DNA of 64,000 bases from Diphasiastrum complanatum (Eukaryota > Streptophyta > Lycopodiopsida > Lycopodiales > Lycopodiaceae), in contig CM055112.1 in the NCBI GenBank assembly GCA_029204225.1, forward strand, positions 21,766,578 to 21,830,577, written 5' to 3'. Below the pieces are notes generated by a model that saw only the letters and a program-made list of their open reading frames with translations, ran no database searches and had not been told where the DNA came from. A program made the position numbers and the translations under genes. Below, piece by piece: positions 1 through 11,099 of this stretch. Within the stretch, counting starts at the first letter, position 1. Every line of letters starts with the position of its first letter.

Positions 1-150
1 CCAATAACCCCATCACCACTTGAAGAAGCCTTTGGAATGTTTCCTTCGTAAAAAAATGACATCTCTTCCAATGACCACTTTCTTAGTTGAAGGAATATAA
101 GCTTTCTAAGCCTTGCTCACATCACTATAACCAACAAATATACCTTTCTT
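1..150 (-). pseudogene. Copia integrase C-terminal fragment (distal piece)
   Basis: Read on the minus strand this encodes the post-integrase stretch typical of Copia polyproteins: a GIFVGYSD motif, then an in-frame stop, then AYIPSTKKVVIGRDVIF. It continues the integrase piece ending near 940. The two join in frame as DPSSKKGIFVGYSD once the intervening 156-934 insertion and one copy of its target duplication are removed. The fragment runs off the left window edge, so any reverse transcriptase would lie outside. Confidence 0.75.
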
Positions 151-155
151 TGAAG

Positions 156-934
156 TGTTGGATTATTCTACTATAGGATTGGTTCAGTCAATTAATCAAT
201 CCTTAATCTTCATCCACTTATTATCCAGTTCTGTAGTTTTGTTTGTGTTTCTACATAGTCTACAAAAATACTCAGGAATTGCTCAACAGGTGGCTCCGAC
301 ATATCGGACATCATCTGACTTATCGACGTCCCCGACGAAAGTTGAAGACTTCGGCCATGTCGATGAAAGACAGTTATTGTTCCACTTGAACTGAAGCCAA
401 AGATTTGCCCTAACTGTCTTTCAAGTAAACTTTCATGAAGTCCTAACTGGATGGATGTCAGCGCATTATGACTAACTGGTTATTGCTTTTTGTGGCCTAA
501 TCAACTGTCCTACTGGATACGCGTTATTCCTTACTATAAATAGCTAATTATCAAAGACTTTCAATAGCTCTAACTCAGTTTTCTAGCTTAGTTCTTTCAG
601 AGTTCTATTAGAGTATTGTTATTCATGCTTACTGCTTATCAACGGAAGTACATTAGACAGAGTGAGTCAGCTACTCATCGATAGTCTTGTGCTCTCATCC
701 TCTGATTTGGACATGCTACTTATCAATCAATCTCCTTATTTCGTTCAATATCATATCATAATGTATACATCTCTGTCATTATTTGTAACTGATACATCTC
801 TTATTGTCTTGTCTGATATATTCAATACTTCATTGTTTGGCTATGAAATCACCTTAGTGCTAACAATTTCAAAGTTGGTTGCTAAAAGATTGAACATGAC
901 TTTTGTCATTATGTTTACCACCCTCTTTCCAACA
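156..934 (+). mobile_element. Solo LTR inserted in Copia integrase
   Basis: The insertion begins TGTTGG and ends CCAACA, a perfect 6-bp terminal inverted repeat with canonical TG...CA ends. It is flanked by the 5-bp direct repeat tgaag at 151-155 and 935-939. Removing the insertion and one tgaag restores the Copia reading frame. A TATA-like ctataaatag at about 534-543 suggests the LTR reads left to right, with U3 before that point. There is no coding sequence, primer-binding site or second LTR, so this is best read as a solo LTR left by LTR-LTR recombination. Its parent family is not identifiable here. Confidence 0.82.
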
Positions 935-1563
935 TGAAGATGGATCCTACTTTGTTCTATCATCAAGAGTAATGTTGATATAGCAAATGCATCCAAAAGT
1001 TTTGAAAAACTTGACACTCGGCCTCCTACCAAATAACATCTCAAAAGGTGTCTTTCCATTCAATACCACACTCGACCACCTATTGCATAGAAAATTTGCA
1101 CACAACAAAGCTTCACCCCAAAAAGGTTTAGGAAGATTGGCACCTAGTCTCATTGCTTTGGCTCCTTCACATAAGGTTCTATTCTTCCTCTGGCCCACTT
1201 ATTTTTGTTGTGCTGTTCTTGGACTTGTGAGCTCCCTCTTGATCCCAATTGCATCACAAATGCTTTGAACTTGGTATAAATGTACTCACCACCATTGTCA
1301 CTCCTCAAGCACTTGATTTTGGTGTTGAATTGAACCTCCCTTGAGATCTTGAACTTGACAAAGACATCAAACACCTCATCTTTGCTCTTTAGTAGATACA
1401 CCCAACAAAATATACTAAAATCATCAATAAATGTCACATACATTTTAGCACCACCATAGCTAATTGTAGTAACTCCATGAATATCTAAATGTGTAAGTTG
1501 AAAAGGCTTACTTGATCTTGATGTAGATCTCTTGTAAGGTAACGTGACTTTGATAAAGCACAT
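935..1563 (-). pseudogene. Copia integrase core, broken
   Basis: This minus-strand segment encodes the rve integrase core of a Ty1/Copia polyprotein. Visible motifs are LTHLDIHG (first catalytic Asp region), YVTFIDDFS, CLRSDNGGEY (second Asp) and, in a shifted frame, FWGEALLCANFLCNR and TPFEMLFGRRPSVKFFKTFGC. A frameshift near 1190-1200 separates the core from its C-terminal half, and a stop follows TLDDRTK near 947. The third catalytic residue falls in the degraded junction. It lies directly downstream, on its own strand, of the GAG-pre-integrase piece at 1589-1858. Confidence 0.8.
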
Positions 1564-1588
1564 TGCTCACAAACATGATTCATGGTAG

Positions 1589-1870
1589 TTAGAGTCTAGG
1601 AAGACAAAAAATAACTTGTCTCTTTGCCATCACCTCCAATGACTTGTAATTGAGATGCCCCAATCTCTTGTACCATACCTCTTGCATTGAAAATTTCTTC
1701 TTTGCCATACATCCAATTTGGTTAGTAACAACACAAGCATCAAGTTTGAACAATTTACCTTGCCTCTTCCCTTTTGCAATCAATTCACCTTCCTTCTTGA
1801 TCAAACAGGCATCACCATCAAACTCCACCTTGAAACGTTTGTCAAGAATTTGACTCACATTAGGGGAAAT
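1589..1870 (-). pseudogene. Copia GAG-pre-integrase domain fragment
   Basis: The minus strand encodes SQILDKRFKVEFDGDACLIK followed about 60 residues later by VWYKRLGHLNYKSL. This is the GAG-pre-integrase domain between protease and integrase in Copia elements, with the W..RLGH..Y..L signature. A stop separates it from the integrase core at 1563. Upstream similarity fades near 1870 and no protease or gag follows, so the element is truncated at its 5' side. Confidence 0.78.
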
Positions 1871-2262
1871 ATGGGCTCAAAATGGGACCTTTAATAAATT
1901 TCACTTTAGAGAGAGGTTACGTAGAGAGAGTGCAAACCAGTAACTTCTGGTCGCTGTTTTTTGAGTATCCGGCCCTACCCGATGTTTAACTAGTATGGTT
2001 AACTTCAGACAATAGTTAGTCTAGCATGAGATGTAATAACTTCTCTTCATGCTCGTTCCAAAATTCGGGACTAGAGCTTTAAGACTGAAAATCTTGGTGT
2101 GCTCAATGCAAAAACTGAAGTGGGAGAGGCAAAACTTTTGAAATTATTGTATGCTTATAGTGAAATATGAGGCGGGACGATTTTTCAATGCGACATAAAC
2201 ATTACAAAAGTAAGGAATGGTAGATCTATTCATATTGATTTATTGTAGGTAGATTCATTTAC
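1871..2262. other. No recognisable feature
   Basis: This stretch shows no coding pattern, repeat or RNA gene that I recognise. It separates the minus-strand Copia fragment from the gene-like block to its right. Confidence 0.5.
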
Positions 2263-2716
2263 ATGATTGTAGCTTTAACAATGGCAATGTTCCATTTGCA
2301 TATTGCTCTTCCAATGGAATGCACTCCAACTATTAAGAAAAATGCGAAAGTTTTAGAGAATGTTGCAGCAATAGTTAGAGAATTGAGAATGAATAATCAT
2401 ATGAATATAGATTTGTGGGTGGATGGATCAATTTATCCTAATGATCCAGCTACCAATTTGTGTCCAGATTTTAAGTCCGTAACTCATCTTCTCAAATATG
2501 TATGTGAAGGAAATAGCGGATTACTTGGATATTGTCAAAGGTTGCGTGATATTGGAATGCATAGCATATCTTGTCTTAATCAACAATTGCAGTTTGCTAA
2601 TCAACAATTGCAACATGCAAATCAACAACACTAGTGCTGAAAACAATGCACTCAAGAATGCTCTGTCAGAGTTGAATGCTACTGTCACTACTCTTCGGGG
2701 ATCAAACCGAGGCTAG
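2263..2716 (+). CDS. Unrecognised gene-like ORF with Gln/Asn-rich coiled coil
   Basis: Two overlapping frames give about 123 and 72 residues. The first reads AAIVRELRMNNHMNIDLWVD and ends in repeated NQQLQ(F/H)AN units; the second carries on with SAENNALKNALSELNATV, which looks like a coiled coil. A frameshift near 2630 would join them. Downstream to 2880 a lysine/arginine-rich tract (KSKRKRVPMKN) stays partly open. I do not recognise the family. It could be an exon of a captured host gene or an accessory protein of the transposon whose tail may lie at 3235-3824. Confidence 0.3.
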
Positions 2717-3234
2717 AATGCATGAAAAAGTTGCGATCCGAGAGTTTAAAATCTGTTGTTGATCTAAAAGTTATCAATAAGGCAATGATGAAGAGTAAAA
2801 GAAAGAGAGTACCGATGAAGAATATTGATGACTTATCTACACATAGCGGCAATCAGAAAAAAAGAATTCGAACATTCAAGTATGTTGTCATCTAAACTGT
2901 TTATTTGATTTGTATATGTCATTTAAGTTTGATTTGCACTTGATAACATGGATTATTTATTTATTAAACATAATTTGAGTTTCATATGTTTGTTGCAGAT
3001 CATGTTTGGTGGCAAAGAGCTATTTAACATATCGTTCATGCATTGGATCATCTTTAAGTCATGTTTTACCAAGAAAGTCAGCAAAGGAAATGATAAAAAA
3101 ATTCTCGGTTTGAAAAAATGAAAAATGAAATTGTAGAGACTGTTTTGATTAAGGTTCAATCATACTTGGATGCGAATGTGATACAAGGTGCATGTGATGT
3201 ATAAATGCAACTGTAAAAAAAAATCGTAGTGAAT

Positions 3235-3824
3235 TTTTTGCTATCAATTCAACCAAGACATTAAGCATGGACTTTTCAGACACATTGGTATTGCCTCGTC
3301 ATTGTGAACAAGTGTGCATGAATTTCATATTTTTTTTCTTTTTGTCAATTGTGATCAATGTTATATTAATCATCTACACTACTTTTTCATTACATCTATT
3401 TATTGTGAATTAAAATGTGAGCATAACAAATATCCAATCCTAACATTGCTAAATGTGCAGGTATTTTTTCAACCAGATCGACTAAACAAAGATTGGTGGT
3501 ATGTTGTTCAAATTAAGCCACGCTCAAGACATGTATTCGAAAATGCATATGTTGAGAATGAAATGGAAGATCTAAATTTGGACAACACAAGTATATTTGA
3601 TGAAGATGTACATATACCTTCGAGTTTTATAAATATTGAAAACCCGAGAATTGATTCTCATGATTCCGACAACTCAGATGATGAAGAGGACAACAATGAT
3701 TTTTTGCATGAGGACAATATTGAGAGAGGTTTTTGATTTCGATAGTGATGATGAAAATCATCTTAGTGGAGATGAGTTGCAAGATGTATTGGCTAATGAA
3801 TTTGAATCTTGTGATGATGAATAA
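3235..3824 (+). pseudogene. Possible CACTA (En/Spm) transposase C-terminus
   Basis: A short exon-like stretch ending LVLPRHCEQV (about 3275-3312) can be spliced over an AT-rich, intron-like interval ending tgcag at about 3461 onto VFFQPDRLNKDWWYVVQIKP. This resembles the C-terminal CEQVFYV...DP...W.VV...PR pattern of plant CACTA TNP2 proteins. An acidic Asp/Glu/Ser-rich tail follows (HDSDNSDDEEDNN), with a frameshift at about 3735 before it ends FESCDDE at 3824. No CACTA termini or TNP2 core were found, so the assignment rests on this one pattern and is tentative. Confidence 0.4.
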
Positions 3825-4551
3825 AGTTTGTACATGTCACAAATAATTTTTTCATAAAATGATCCATTGTGGTCAATATATATTGTTTTCAAATTAAAAT
3901 TATTATATTTTTCTACGATGTTGCATTTCTAAAGTTTCATTTCAAACGCGTCTCGCAATCACTTAGAATTAGAAAAATTTATCAATATTAATAGATGTGT
4001 GAACTAATTAAAATATATATGTGTTGATTATTTATATATTATAATTAAAAAACATCTTCTTTGAGATAATAATACACATTGCCACAATATTGTTCGACTA
4101 TTCATTGATCTTTGCAAACACACAAAGGTGTATAACATTGCAATTTTTTTATCAACAAATTAGCTTAACAAGCTACCACACGGCTCTCAAATGTAAGGTA
4201 CTTAGTATCCTTTCACATGCATATTAAGCTCACGCTTATATTTTTACCCATCAATACCCGATTGAAAAAATTGTCAAATTTTGATTAAAAAAATTTCTCA
4301 ATATAGAAACACTCATAATGTCTATAAATACATAAGATAGCATGTAATATTCAATTGATAGTAACTTTAATTCGTCAGAGCATAATAATTTGAGATAATG
4401 ATCATTTAATTTTTAGTCCACATTTTATTATAAGTATACACCTATTCAAAATATAAAAAAAAACCTTATTTGCTTTTAAATTAATCATAAAGTTATTTTT
4501 TATTAACTTATTATTCATAATAGATTAAAAAAAAATTACAACAAACTAATT
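3825..4551. other. AT-rich non-coding stretch
   Basis: This region is strongly AT-rich, with many short poly-A and poly-T runs, and has no open coding pattern. It may be the non-coding flank of the degraded transposon to its left. Confidence 0.5.
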
Positions 4552-4639
4552 TTGCCATGCGTGGCACTGCCACACGTGGCAAATTTCCAAAACAAAATTT
4601 TTTCTAAGTATTGTGTTTTAATATTGCCACGCGTGGCAA
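4552..4639. repeat. Three tightly spaced GCCACRCGTGGC palindromes
   Basis: Related palindromes occur at 4552-4566 (TTGCCATGCGTGGCA), 4567-4583 (CTGCCACACGTGGCAAA) and 4624-4639 (TTGCCACGCGTGGCAA, a perfect 16-bp palindrome). The first two abut and the third lies 40 bp away, just before the Copia gag zinc knuckle resumes at about 4640. The core is G-box-like (CACGTG/CACGCG). They could be terminal or subterminal repeats of the element that truncated the Copia gag. Confidence 0.6.
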
Positions 4640-5309
4640 TCAAGTGTTTTTATTGTGGCAAAAAGAGGCATGTTGTCTCAAAGTGCTACAAGAAGAAGAG
4701 AGATGAAGAAAAGCAAGAAGGAAGGCAAGTCAACTTCAGCAATCAAGAGGGAGATGGCTTCAAAGAGGAGGAGTCACTCATGGCATGCATGTGTACACCA
4801 TCAATTCTATGGAGGGAGATCCTTGGTGGATTGATAGTGGGGTGAGCTCACATGTCATAAGGCAAAGGGAGTATTTCTCTTCATTTTCATCTTGTTCTAA
4901 GAAGTTTATTCATGTAGCAAACGGTGCTAAATGTGAGATTCTTGGAATAGAAACCATTCCTATTTGGCTTGAATCAAAGAGAAGAGCAAAACTTCAAAAT
5001 GTCTTGTATGTTCCTTCAATATCTAGAAATTTGTTGAGTGTAAGTCAATTGATTGACAATGGATGTGATGTCAAGTTTGGTTGCAATGCTTGCTTTATCA
5101 TCAAAAATGATAATGTCATTGCCAAAGGGATTAGAGATGGTAGGCTTTACAAGCGTGATCTTTGTATGAGAGCTAATCACAATTTGGATGTGATGGAAGC
5201 CAAAGGAGAGTATATTTCTCAAGAGGAGAGATTGAAGCATCCAAATCTCAAATCCATGGATGTTGGCTTTGATGTTAATGTCAAGAATGATGTTTCAAGT
5301 GTGAATTAA
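4640..5309 (+). pseudogene. Copia gag zinc knuckle, protease and GAG-pre-integrase fragment
   Basis: The first frame carries the CCHC knuckle CFYCGKKRHVVSKC (C-x2-C-x4-H-x4-C). A frame change near 4785 leads into WWIDSGVSSHV, the Copia aspartic protease active site DSG, then NVLYVPSISRNLLSVSQLID, the usual protease to GAG-pre-integrase boundary. Homology fades after about 5200 and a stop closes the frame at 5309. The gag N-terminus is absent because the sequence is broken just left of the knuckle, at the palindrome cluster. Integrase and RT do not follow. Confidence 0.8.
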
Positions 5310-5966
5310 TGTGCTTCTAATGTTGGTGATGTCAAGGATCTTGCAAGGCTCAAGGAGGAGTCAAGTGAAGAAGATGGTGTGGAGTACCAATCTCCACACC
5401 TAGGCACATCAAGTGGATCATCAAGATCTAAGGAGGAGCCATCAAGGCTTGTTTTTGTAAGTGAGAATATGCAAATGGAATGCACTATCTCATCCACCTC
5501 TAACAGTTTCATGACTTCTTTGATAGTTGAATCAAGTTGCTTTAATGATCTGTCAAAATCCCAAAATAGACTTGAGATAATTCCACATGACTATGATGCT
5601 TTGATGAGATACAAAAATGTTATGGTTGATAGCATGCTATTAGTTCATGTGTGTAATGTCTATCTACTTGCTTTCGGACATTATGCAAGTAGGATTGGTC
5701 AAATCCTCAATTTGTTGGATGATGTTGTGTTTCATGTTTTGAGGCAAGTTGTAAACAAATTATGAGAATAAGTGAATCATCCTCCAAGGACACTCCATAA
5801 TAAAGTATTTAGCCTCATTAGATTTCAGATTAGCATGGTAATCAAGCATGAAGATATAATGCACAATCTTTGTTACTATAGCATGCATAGTCTTGCCAAT
5901 CTTGCTATGACTAACCCTCAAGATCTTGGTAACATGACGATAGATCCTTGTGATCCTTTTGAATAA
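5310..5966 (+). pseudogene. Degraded Copia 3' coding remnant
   Basis: Two frames with a stop between them (5379-5765 and 5772-5966) have serine-rich and then RNase H-tail-like character. The last part, ICMVIKHED-type text followed by YYSMHSLANLAMTNPQ, weakly resembles the LADIFTKPL tail that ends Copia polyproteins. Integrase and RT are missing, so the element has a large internal deletion. The assignment depends on its position after the protease fragment and before a purine-rich tract. Confidence 0.4.
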
Positions 5967-6007
5967 AAAAGGACTCTCGATTTCATCATGGAGTTGTAGT
6001 TTTTTTC

Positions 6008-6810
6008 AAGGAGGGGGAGCTTTGGGACCAAGCATGTTCTTCAATGATGGAAGAAATCAAAGACAAAAGTGCTCAAATGGTGGAAAGCTCTTCTTGGTGC
6101 TTGGAATTGTCTTTCAATCAAAGAAGTCTTACCTTGGCTATGGTGATCTTGTCGCAATTTCAAGTTTCTTGGCTGGTTTTCTCATCAAGTCCATGCCAAA
6201 GGATCAACTTGAGAAGCTGTTTTGGCTACTTAAAATTTGGAGAGAAATAGCACACTCATCAAGCCAATTTTTGAGGAGTGTGAAGAATAGGCAAAATCTA
6301 GTTTCAGTATTTGCAATTTCATGCACATATGTAAATCTCACATGTGTGGAGCATGTTCCCACGTGTAGAGGGTAGGCATAATCATTTTAGCTCATTTATG
6401 TTGAGTTCAATTAGTCAAAAGGCCTTAAACTTGAGTTTTGGAGGTCCTATGCCAAAAATACCCCTTGTACACAAGTTAGTAGGTGATTAGGCCAAAAGTA
6501 GCTTTTATGTTTTCATGTGACCAATCAAAAGAGAAAGATGCATAGAATTGGTCCAATCACATGTAAGAGAGGACAACTCACTAGACCAATCAAATTTCGA
6601 GGTGCTATATAAAATATCCAATCATTTTACTTGCTTACAACTCCTCTTGGATCTCAGACTACTATTAAAGAGTGAGAGATCTCATTTGTACTAAGTTTTT
6701 TGGAGAGATCTTGGGATGCTACACAGCTTTTTGTACCTTCTCTCTCTACCCGAGAGCCTATGTACTTTTTCTCTCACTACCTAAGAGCAAGCCAATTTCA
6801 CACTTAGTTT
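6008..6810 (+). repeat. Putative Copia polypurine tract and LTR-like promoter region
   Basis: A purine-rich aaggagggggag at about 6008-6019 follows the presumed polyprotein end, as a polypurine tract would. Further right a TATA-like tatataaaa at about 6606-6614 sits in non-coding DNA before CT-rich sequence and poly-T. Exact LTR ends and target duplications could not be fixed. An open frame across 5950-6375 has no recognisable domain and is probably incidental. Confidence 0.35.
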
Positions 6811-6919
6811 TTTTTTTGCCAAGAGTTGCCTTTGAATGTGTATGATGAGTGGTGAATATATGATGCATGTTTAGTGTCTTGCCTTAGAATTGTCAAGCTA
6901 CATTGATCGAATCTAGTTG

Positions 6920-7730
6920 GTGCTAGATCTATGTGCAAGTAAGAGAAAATAATTTTCTTGATTTTTTCACTATCACATCTACTTATACATAAAAGGTTCA
7001 ATAAAGAATCAATCTTCAACAAAACGATTCAATAATATCTTCATGAAACCACTCATATTCAGGTCTACAGATATATTCATAGCTAATTCATACAATGTAA
7101 CAGTAGCTATGCACTAGGAAGTATGTCATTAAATGGCTTCCATTGTAATATCAGAACACGCCAATAATTCTGACTCTCAAGTTGCAAGTTGGTTCAATAT
7201 AGAGCAACTCTCCGCTATTGCTATAATCATTCTTAGTATGTATTGGTAGCACTGCTAGTGACTTAATCAATCTGCAATGCAATAATTTCCTATACCTGGT
7301 TGTATCACAAGTAATAAAGAACTTCTTAGAAAAGCAAGAGAGAATATCTTGCTTGATTTCTTCATAATTACGTCTTCCTATACATAAAACCTGGTTCAGT
7401 CAAAACAAGTTGATTCAGTATAGAGCATGTCTCCACTATTGCTATAACCTATCTTAGTATGTATTGGAAGCACTGCAAACGACTTAAATAGTCTGCAGTG
7501 CAAAGATTCCTGGTAGTATCACAAGTAACAAAGTCTAAAAACCACATAAACAAGCAAGAGAAAATAACTTGCATGAATTCGTCAAAATTACGATTGTCAT
7601 AACCAAGTTCAGTGAAAACAACACAAAACCAATAAAAGAAAACTATATGAAACCACTCAAATTCAGGTCTACAAAAATTTAAACTAAGCAAAGCTAAATC
7701 ATATAAGTAACAGAAGCAAAGCAAAGAAAG
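6920..7730. repeat. Diverged tandem repeat cluster
   Basis: Units containing atagagca..ctc..ctattgctata, cttagtatgtattgg.agcactgc and tatcacaagtaa.aaag recur at about 7195-7400 and 7410-7610, roughly 215 bp apart. A partial third copy lies near 6930-7010 (aagtaagagaaaataa...cttatacataaaa). The phrase tgaaaccactcaTattcaggtctaca (case marks the variable base) recurs at about 7043 and 7649. No coding capacity is apparent. Confidence 0.65.
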
Positions 7731-8659
<929 letters not shown>

Positions 8660-8669
8660 TTTTCAAACC

Positions 8670-8790
8670 CTATGTGAACTTTTAAAATATTCAAACACAC
8701 ATTTATCTCTCCCTCCCTACTTCCCTGCCCCTATGTAAACTTTTAAAATATTCAAACACACATTTATCTCTCCCTCCCTACTTCCGTGCT
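8670..8790. repeat. Tandem duplication, 61-bp unit
   Basis: Two adjacent copies of ctatgtRaacttttaaaatattcaaacac followed by acatttatctctccctccctacttcc, offset by 61 bp and differing at few positions. The unit lies immediately right of the CT microsatellite, whose CT-rich phase continues through 8791-8920 without coding evidence. Confidence 0.9.
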
Positions 8791-9079
8791 GCCAACACTT
8801 GCCTCTCTCTCATTACTTGCTTGTTGCCCGCCGCAGCATTTATATCTCCCTCATTACTTTCTCTATGCCCTGGCTCTCTCCCTCTCTCTCCGTGGGCTTC
8901 TCTCTCTGCCTCCCTGCTCTTCCCTCGGGCGATTGGGATTGTGGGGGATTGTGGGCGATTAGTAGCAGCGCTAATGCGGACTTTTTCTCACAGCTGTGCA
9001 TATATAGAGTCTGCTCCCACTTCTTCATTGTTTTTGAAGTTTTTTGCTAGGCTGCAGTCTTGGCTTTCAACAACCTGCT

Positions 9080-9304
9080 ATTGGAGGCTTCCTCGACTTT
9101 GGCATCAAGCGACACCAGAGGCCAACAATTGTAGAAAGGCCAATCCAGAACAGTGATGAGAAGGGTGAGCAGTGCCCCAGAGGCATAGATGATAAATATG
9201 AGCTACATGAAACTCAAGCCAATGCCCGTGTTGAAGAAAATCAATGCAGATGCAAGCAAAAGATACGACATTAGCTCCTCAATCAGTTTCTGCTATTTGA
9301 AGTT
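9080..9304 (-). pseudogene. SPCS1: Decayed copy of signal peptidase complex subunit 1 (SPCS1, 12 kDa)
   Basis: On the minus strand a single frame from 9304 down to 9080 reads QKLIEELMSYLLLASALIFF, then NTGIGLSFM, a TAG stop, LIFIIYASGALLTLLITVLD and WPFYNCWPLVSLDAKVEEAS. This matches the eukaryotic SPCS1 layout: an N-terminal (D)WQGQKLAEQLM-like start, a transmembrane helix, a short turn, a second helix ending in WPF(F/Y)N..PL..LD, and an acidic tail. SPCS1 is a small two-helix ER membrane subunit of the signal peptidase complex. Two in-frame stops (about 9293-9295 and one after residue 29) and no start codon indicate a pseudogene. The absence of visible introns would suit a retrocopy. Confidence 0.72.
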
Positions 9305-9450
9305 TGGAGTCTGTCTGGCAGAACGATAGGAAATAGTCGTTCACAGATCTGCCACTGAAGACTGCCACAGCTTTGTCAATAGCACCTTTCATAAACTTCA
9401 TAAATGGAAACAGGTCGATGGAACTCAAAACTTCATGATGACTGCTATCA
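9305..9450 (-). pseudogene. Short open segment upstream of the SPCS1-like copy
   Basis: The minus strand reads SSIDLFPFMKFMKGAIDKAV followed by AVFSGRSVNDYFLSFCQTDS immediately upstream of, and in a different frame from, the SPCS1-like sequence. I do not recognise it. It could be 5' untranslated sequence, part of another exon or chance. Confidence 0.25.
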
Positions 9451-9539
9451 AATTTGTATGAGCAAGTCTTCGTAGATAATCAGGGCATTGGCTGTCCCGA
9501 ATAAAGAAGGAGAACGATAGTTCGAAACTATAGAATGGT

Positions 9540-9720
9540 GAAAGACGTGTGTGACAACAACCTTCATCAACTGCTGCCTCAGAACCCGCATGACAACAGC
9601 CTTCAACAATTCGCGTGACAACAGCCTTCAACAGTCTACTTGCATAGGTGCGCTCTTCAACAACCCGCTTGTCTAGGTGCGACCTTCAGACTTCAAATAA
9701 CCACTCTGAATATGCCTTTC
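9540..9720. repeat. Short imperfect repeats (cttcaacaa.cc.g family)
   Basis: The phrase gtgacaacaRccttcaWcaa recurs at about 9552, 9591 and 9615, with shorter relatives to 9690 (gtgcgctcttcaacaacccg, gtgcgaccttcagac). No coding sequence is recognised here or in the surrounding 9720-10390 interval. Confidence 0.55.
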
Positions 9721-10397
9721 AACAGCTCTTTCATGGCCTGTTGGGCTTCACAAGTTCGAACACATTTCTCTTTTGAAAAAAACGATCTTGGCCTTCAAAC
9801 TGTGTGTCAGTTTCCAGCCTTCATTAGCACAATAGAGAGGGGTGTTCAATCTTCAATATTTCAAAACATTTGGGCCTCTTCAACCTTGGGTGGTCTATAT
9901 AGCTTGTAGAAAATAAGGGTGCCCTTTATTAGCACTTGAGTGGTGTACCCTTTATTTTACTGCTGCACTTTCTTCAAAGCTTTTCAATATTTCTACCTGA
10001 AGGATTCGGTCTACATAAGATCAAGTATCCATTTGCCATGAACATTCTCAATATATGTATTGAAAAATATCCATTTGCTTACATGTAAATATACGTATTA
10101 CTCATCTGGAAAATCTCTAAGAGTTATATGTTTGAATAGTGATCAAAAAATAGTTTGCCGTAGAGCAGAATATTGACTGATAATAAACAATAGATGCACT
10201 TTGGCTCGCTGACTTGGGCGATGTTCAAAAATGGGCAGTGGAAGCTGCAAGAAGAAAATAATGATGTTTTTAAGACAACTGATAACATCAAATAACTTCA
10301 GTTTGTTGTTTCATATGTAGCTATTTATGTGTAGGAGTCTTTTAAGTAGCTCAATAGTAAGCTACGATTTCTTACATTACCAAAATACTGCGAGCTT

Positions 10398-10739
10398 GTG
10401 AATATGAGTTTAAATCTCTTGAATATAAATTGCCACATGATCATTCTCATAATTGCAGATGGTGAAGATTCAGATGTCATGCAATACTTTGCTCGCGAGA
10501 TCATTGGTCTTTTCGATAAGGGAGTTACTGTCCGAGTTAGCAGCATCCTATGGATGATACAGTTCGTGGCGGAATATTATGAATTCCACCAATCTTTCGG
10601 ATTCGAGATTCCCGACATTGCTATTGTCAATTTGGACAGTGAAGTCCTCATAAATAATATTTCGAGTGTGTACAATAAACACTCCATTGTAGTTGCGAAC
10701 ATCATGTTAAGTGTTAAAAATATATTTCTTTTTGCTTAG
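10398..10739 (+). CDS. Unrecognised 113-residue ORF
   Basis: The frame encodes DGEDSDVMQYFAREIIGLFD, then VRVSSILWMIQFVAEYYEFH and FEIPDIAIVNLDSEVL. Its composition is protein-like and not repetitive, but I do not recognise a family. It lies just left of the first copy of the Helitron 5' segment, so it may be a host gene fragment captured near a Helitron, or chance. Confidence 0.25.
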   Translation: MNMSLNLLNINCHMIILIIADGEDSDVMQYFAREIIGLFDKGVTVRVSSILWMIQFVAEYYEFHQSFGFEIPDIAIVNLDSEVLINNISSVYNKHSIVVANIMLSVKNIFLFA

Positions 10740-11050
10740 TATTTAGAGGACATAGGTGTTCATGATGTTGTGGATTGAGGTTCCACTCTTTTTCCATAGA
10801 CACCAATCATTTTGTGTATGAAGGATTTGGATTCTGAAATACAATAGATATCTGTTCTTTTTGTTAAAGGCCTTAATTCGTTTACTAAGGTTCAGTTTGA
10901 AAATATGCATCAAGAGTGCCATAAAACGATAGTTGTTTGTTTTGCAAACAGTTTAAGTCGTTTTGGATGCATGCAGCCTATAACTGTGTCTTTCTACATA
11001 GTGTGGTTAGATGGCGGATAAAAACAGTGCAAGCAATATTACTCCGGAGT
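10735..11050 (+). repeat. Truncated copy of the Helitron 5' segment (copy A)
   Basis: This block closely matches 11963-12312. Shared landmarks include ttagaggaca..tgt, tggattgaggttccac, tatgaaggatt.ggattctg and ggataaaaacRgtgYaagca. Near 11009 it opens a frame MADKNSASNITPECVR, the same N-terminus as the Helitron protein starting at 12266, before diverging at about 11050. The TCGCGA array lies between the two copies. Confidence 0.8.
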
Positions 11051-11099
11051 GTGTACGAATTTTTCCAAAGGATCATATTTTTCCAATGACTCGAATTGT

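Noticed and set aside
8821-9274. Plus-strand ORFs of 83-111 residues over 8.8-9.3 kb
   Set aside because: They are low-complexity or antisense to the SPCS1-like sequence, which explains the stretch better.
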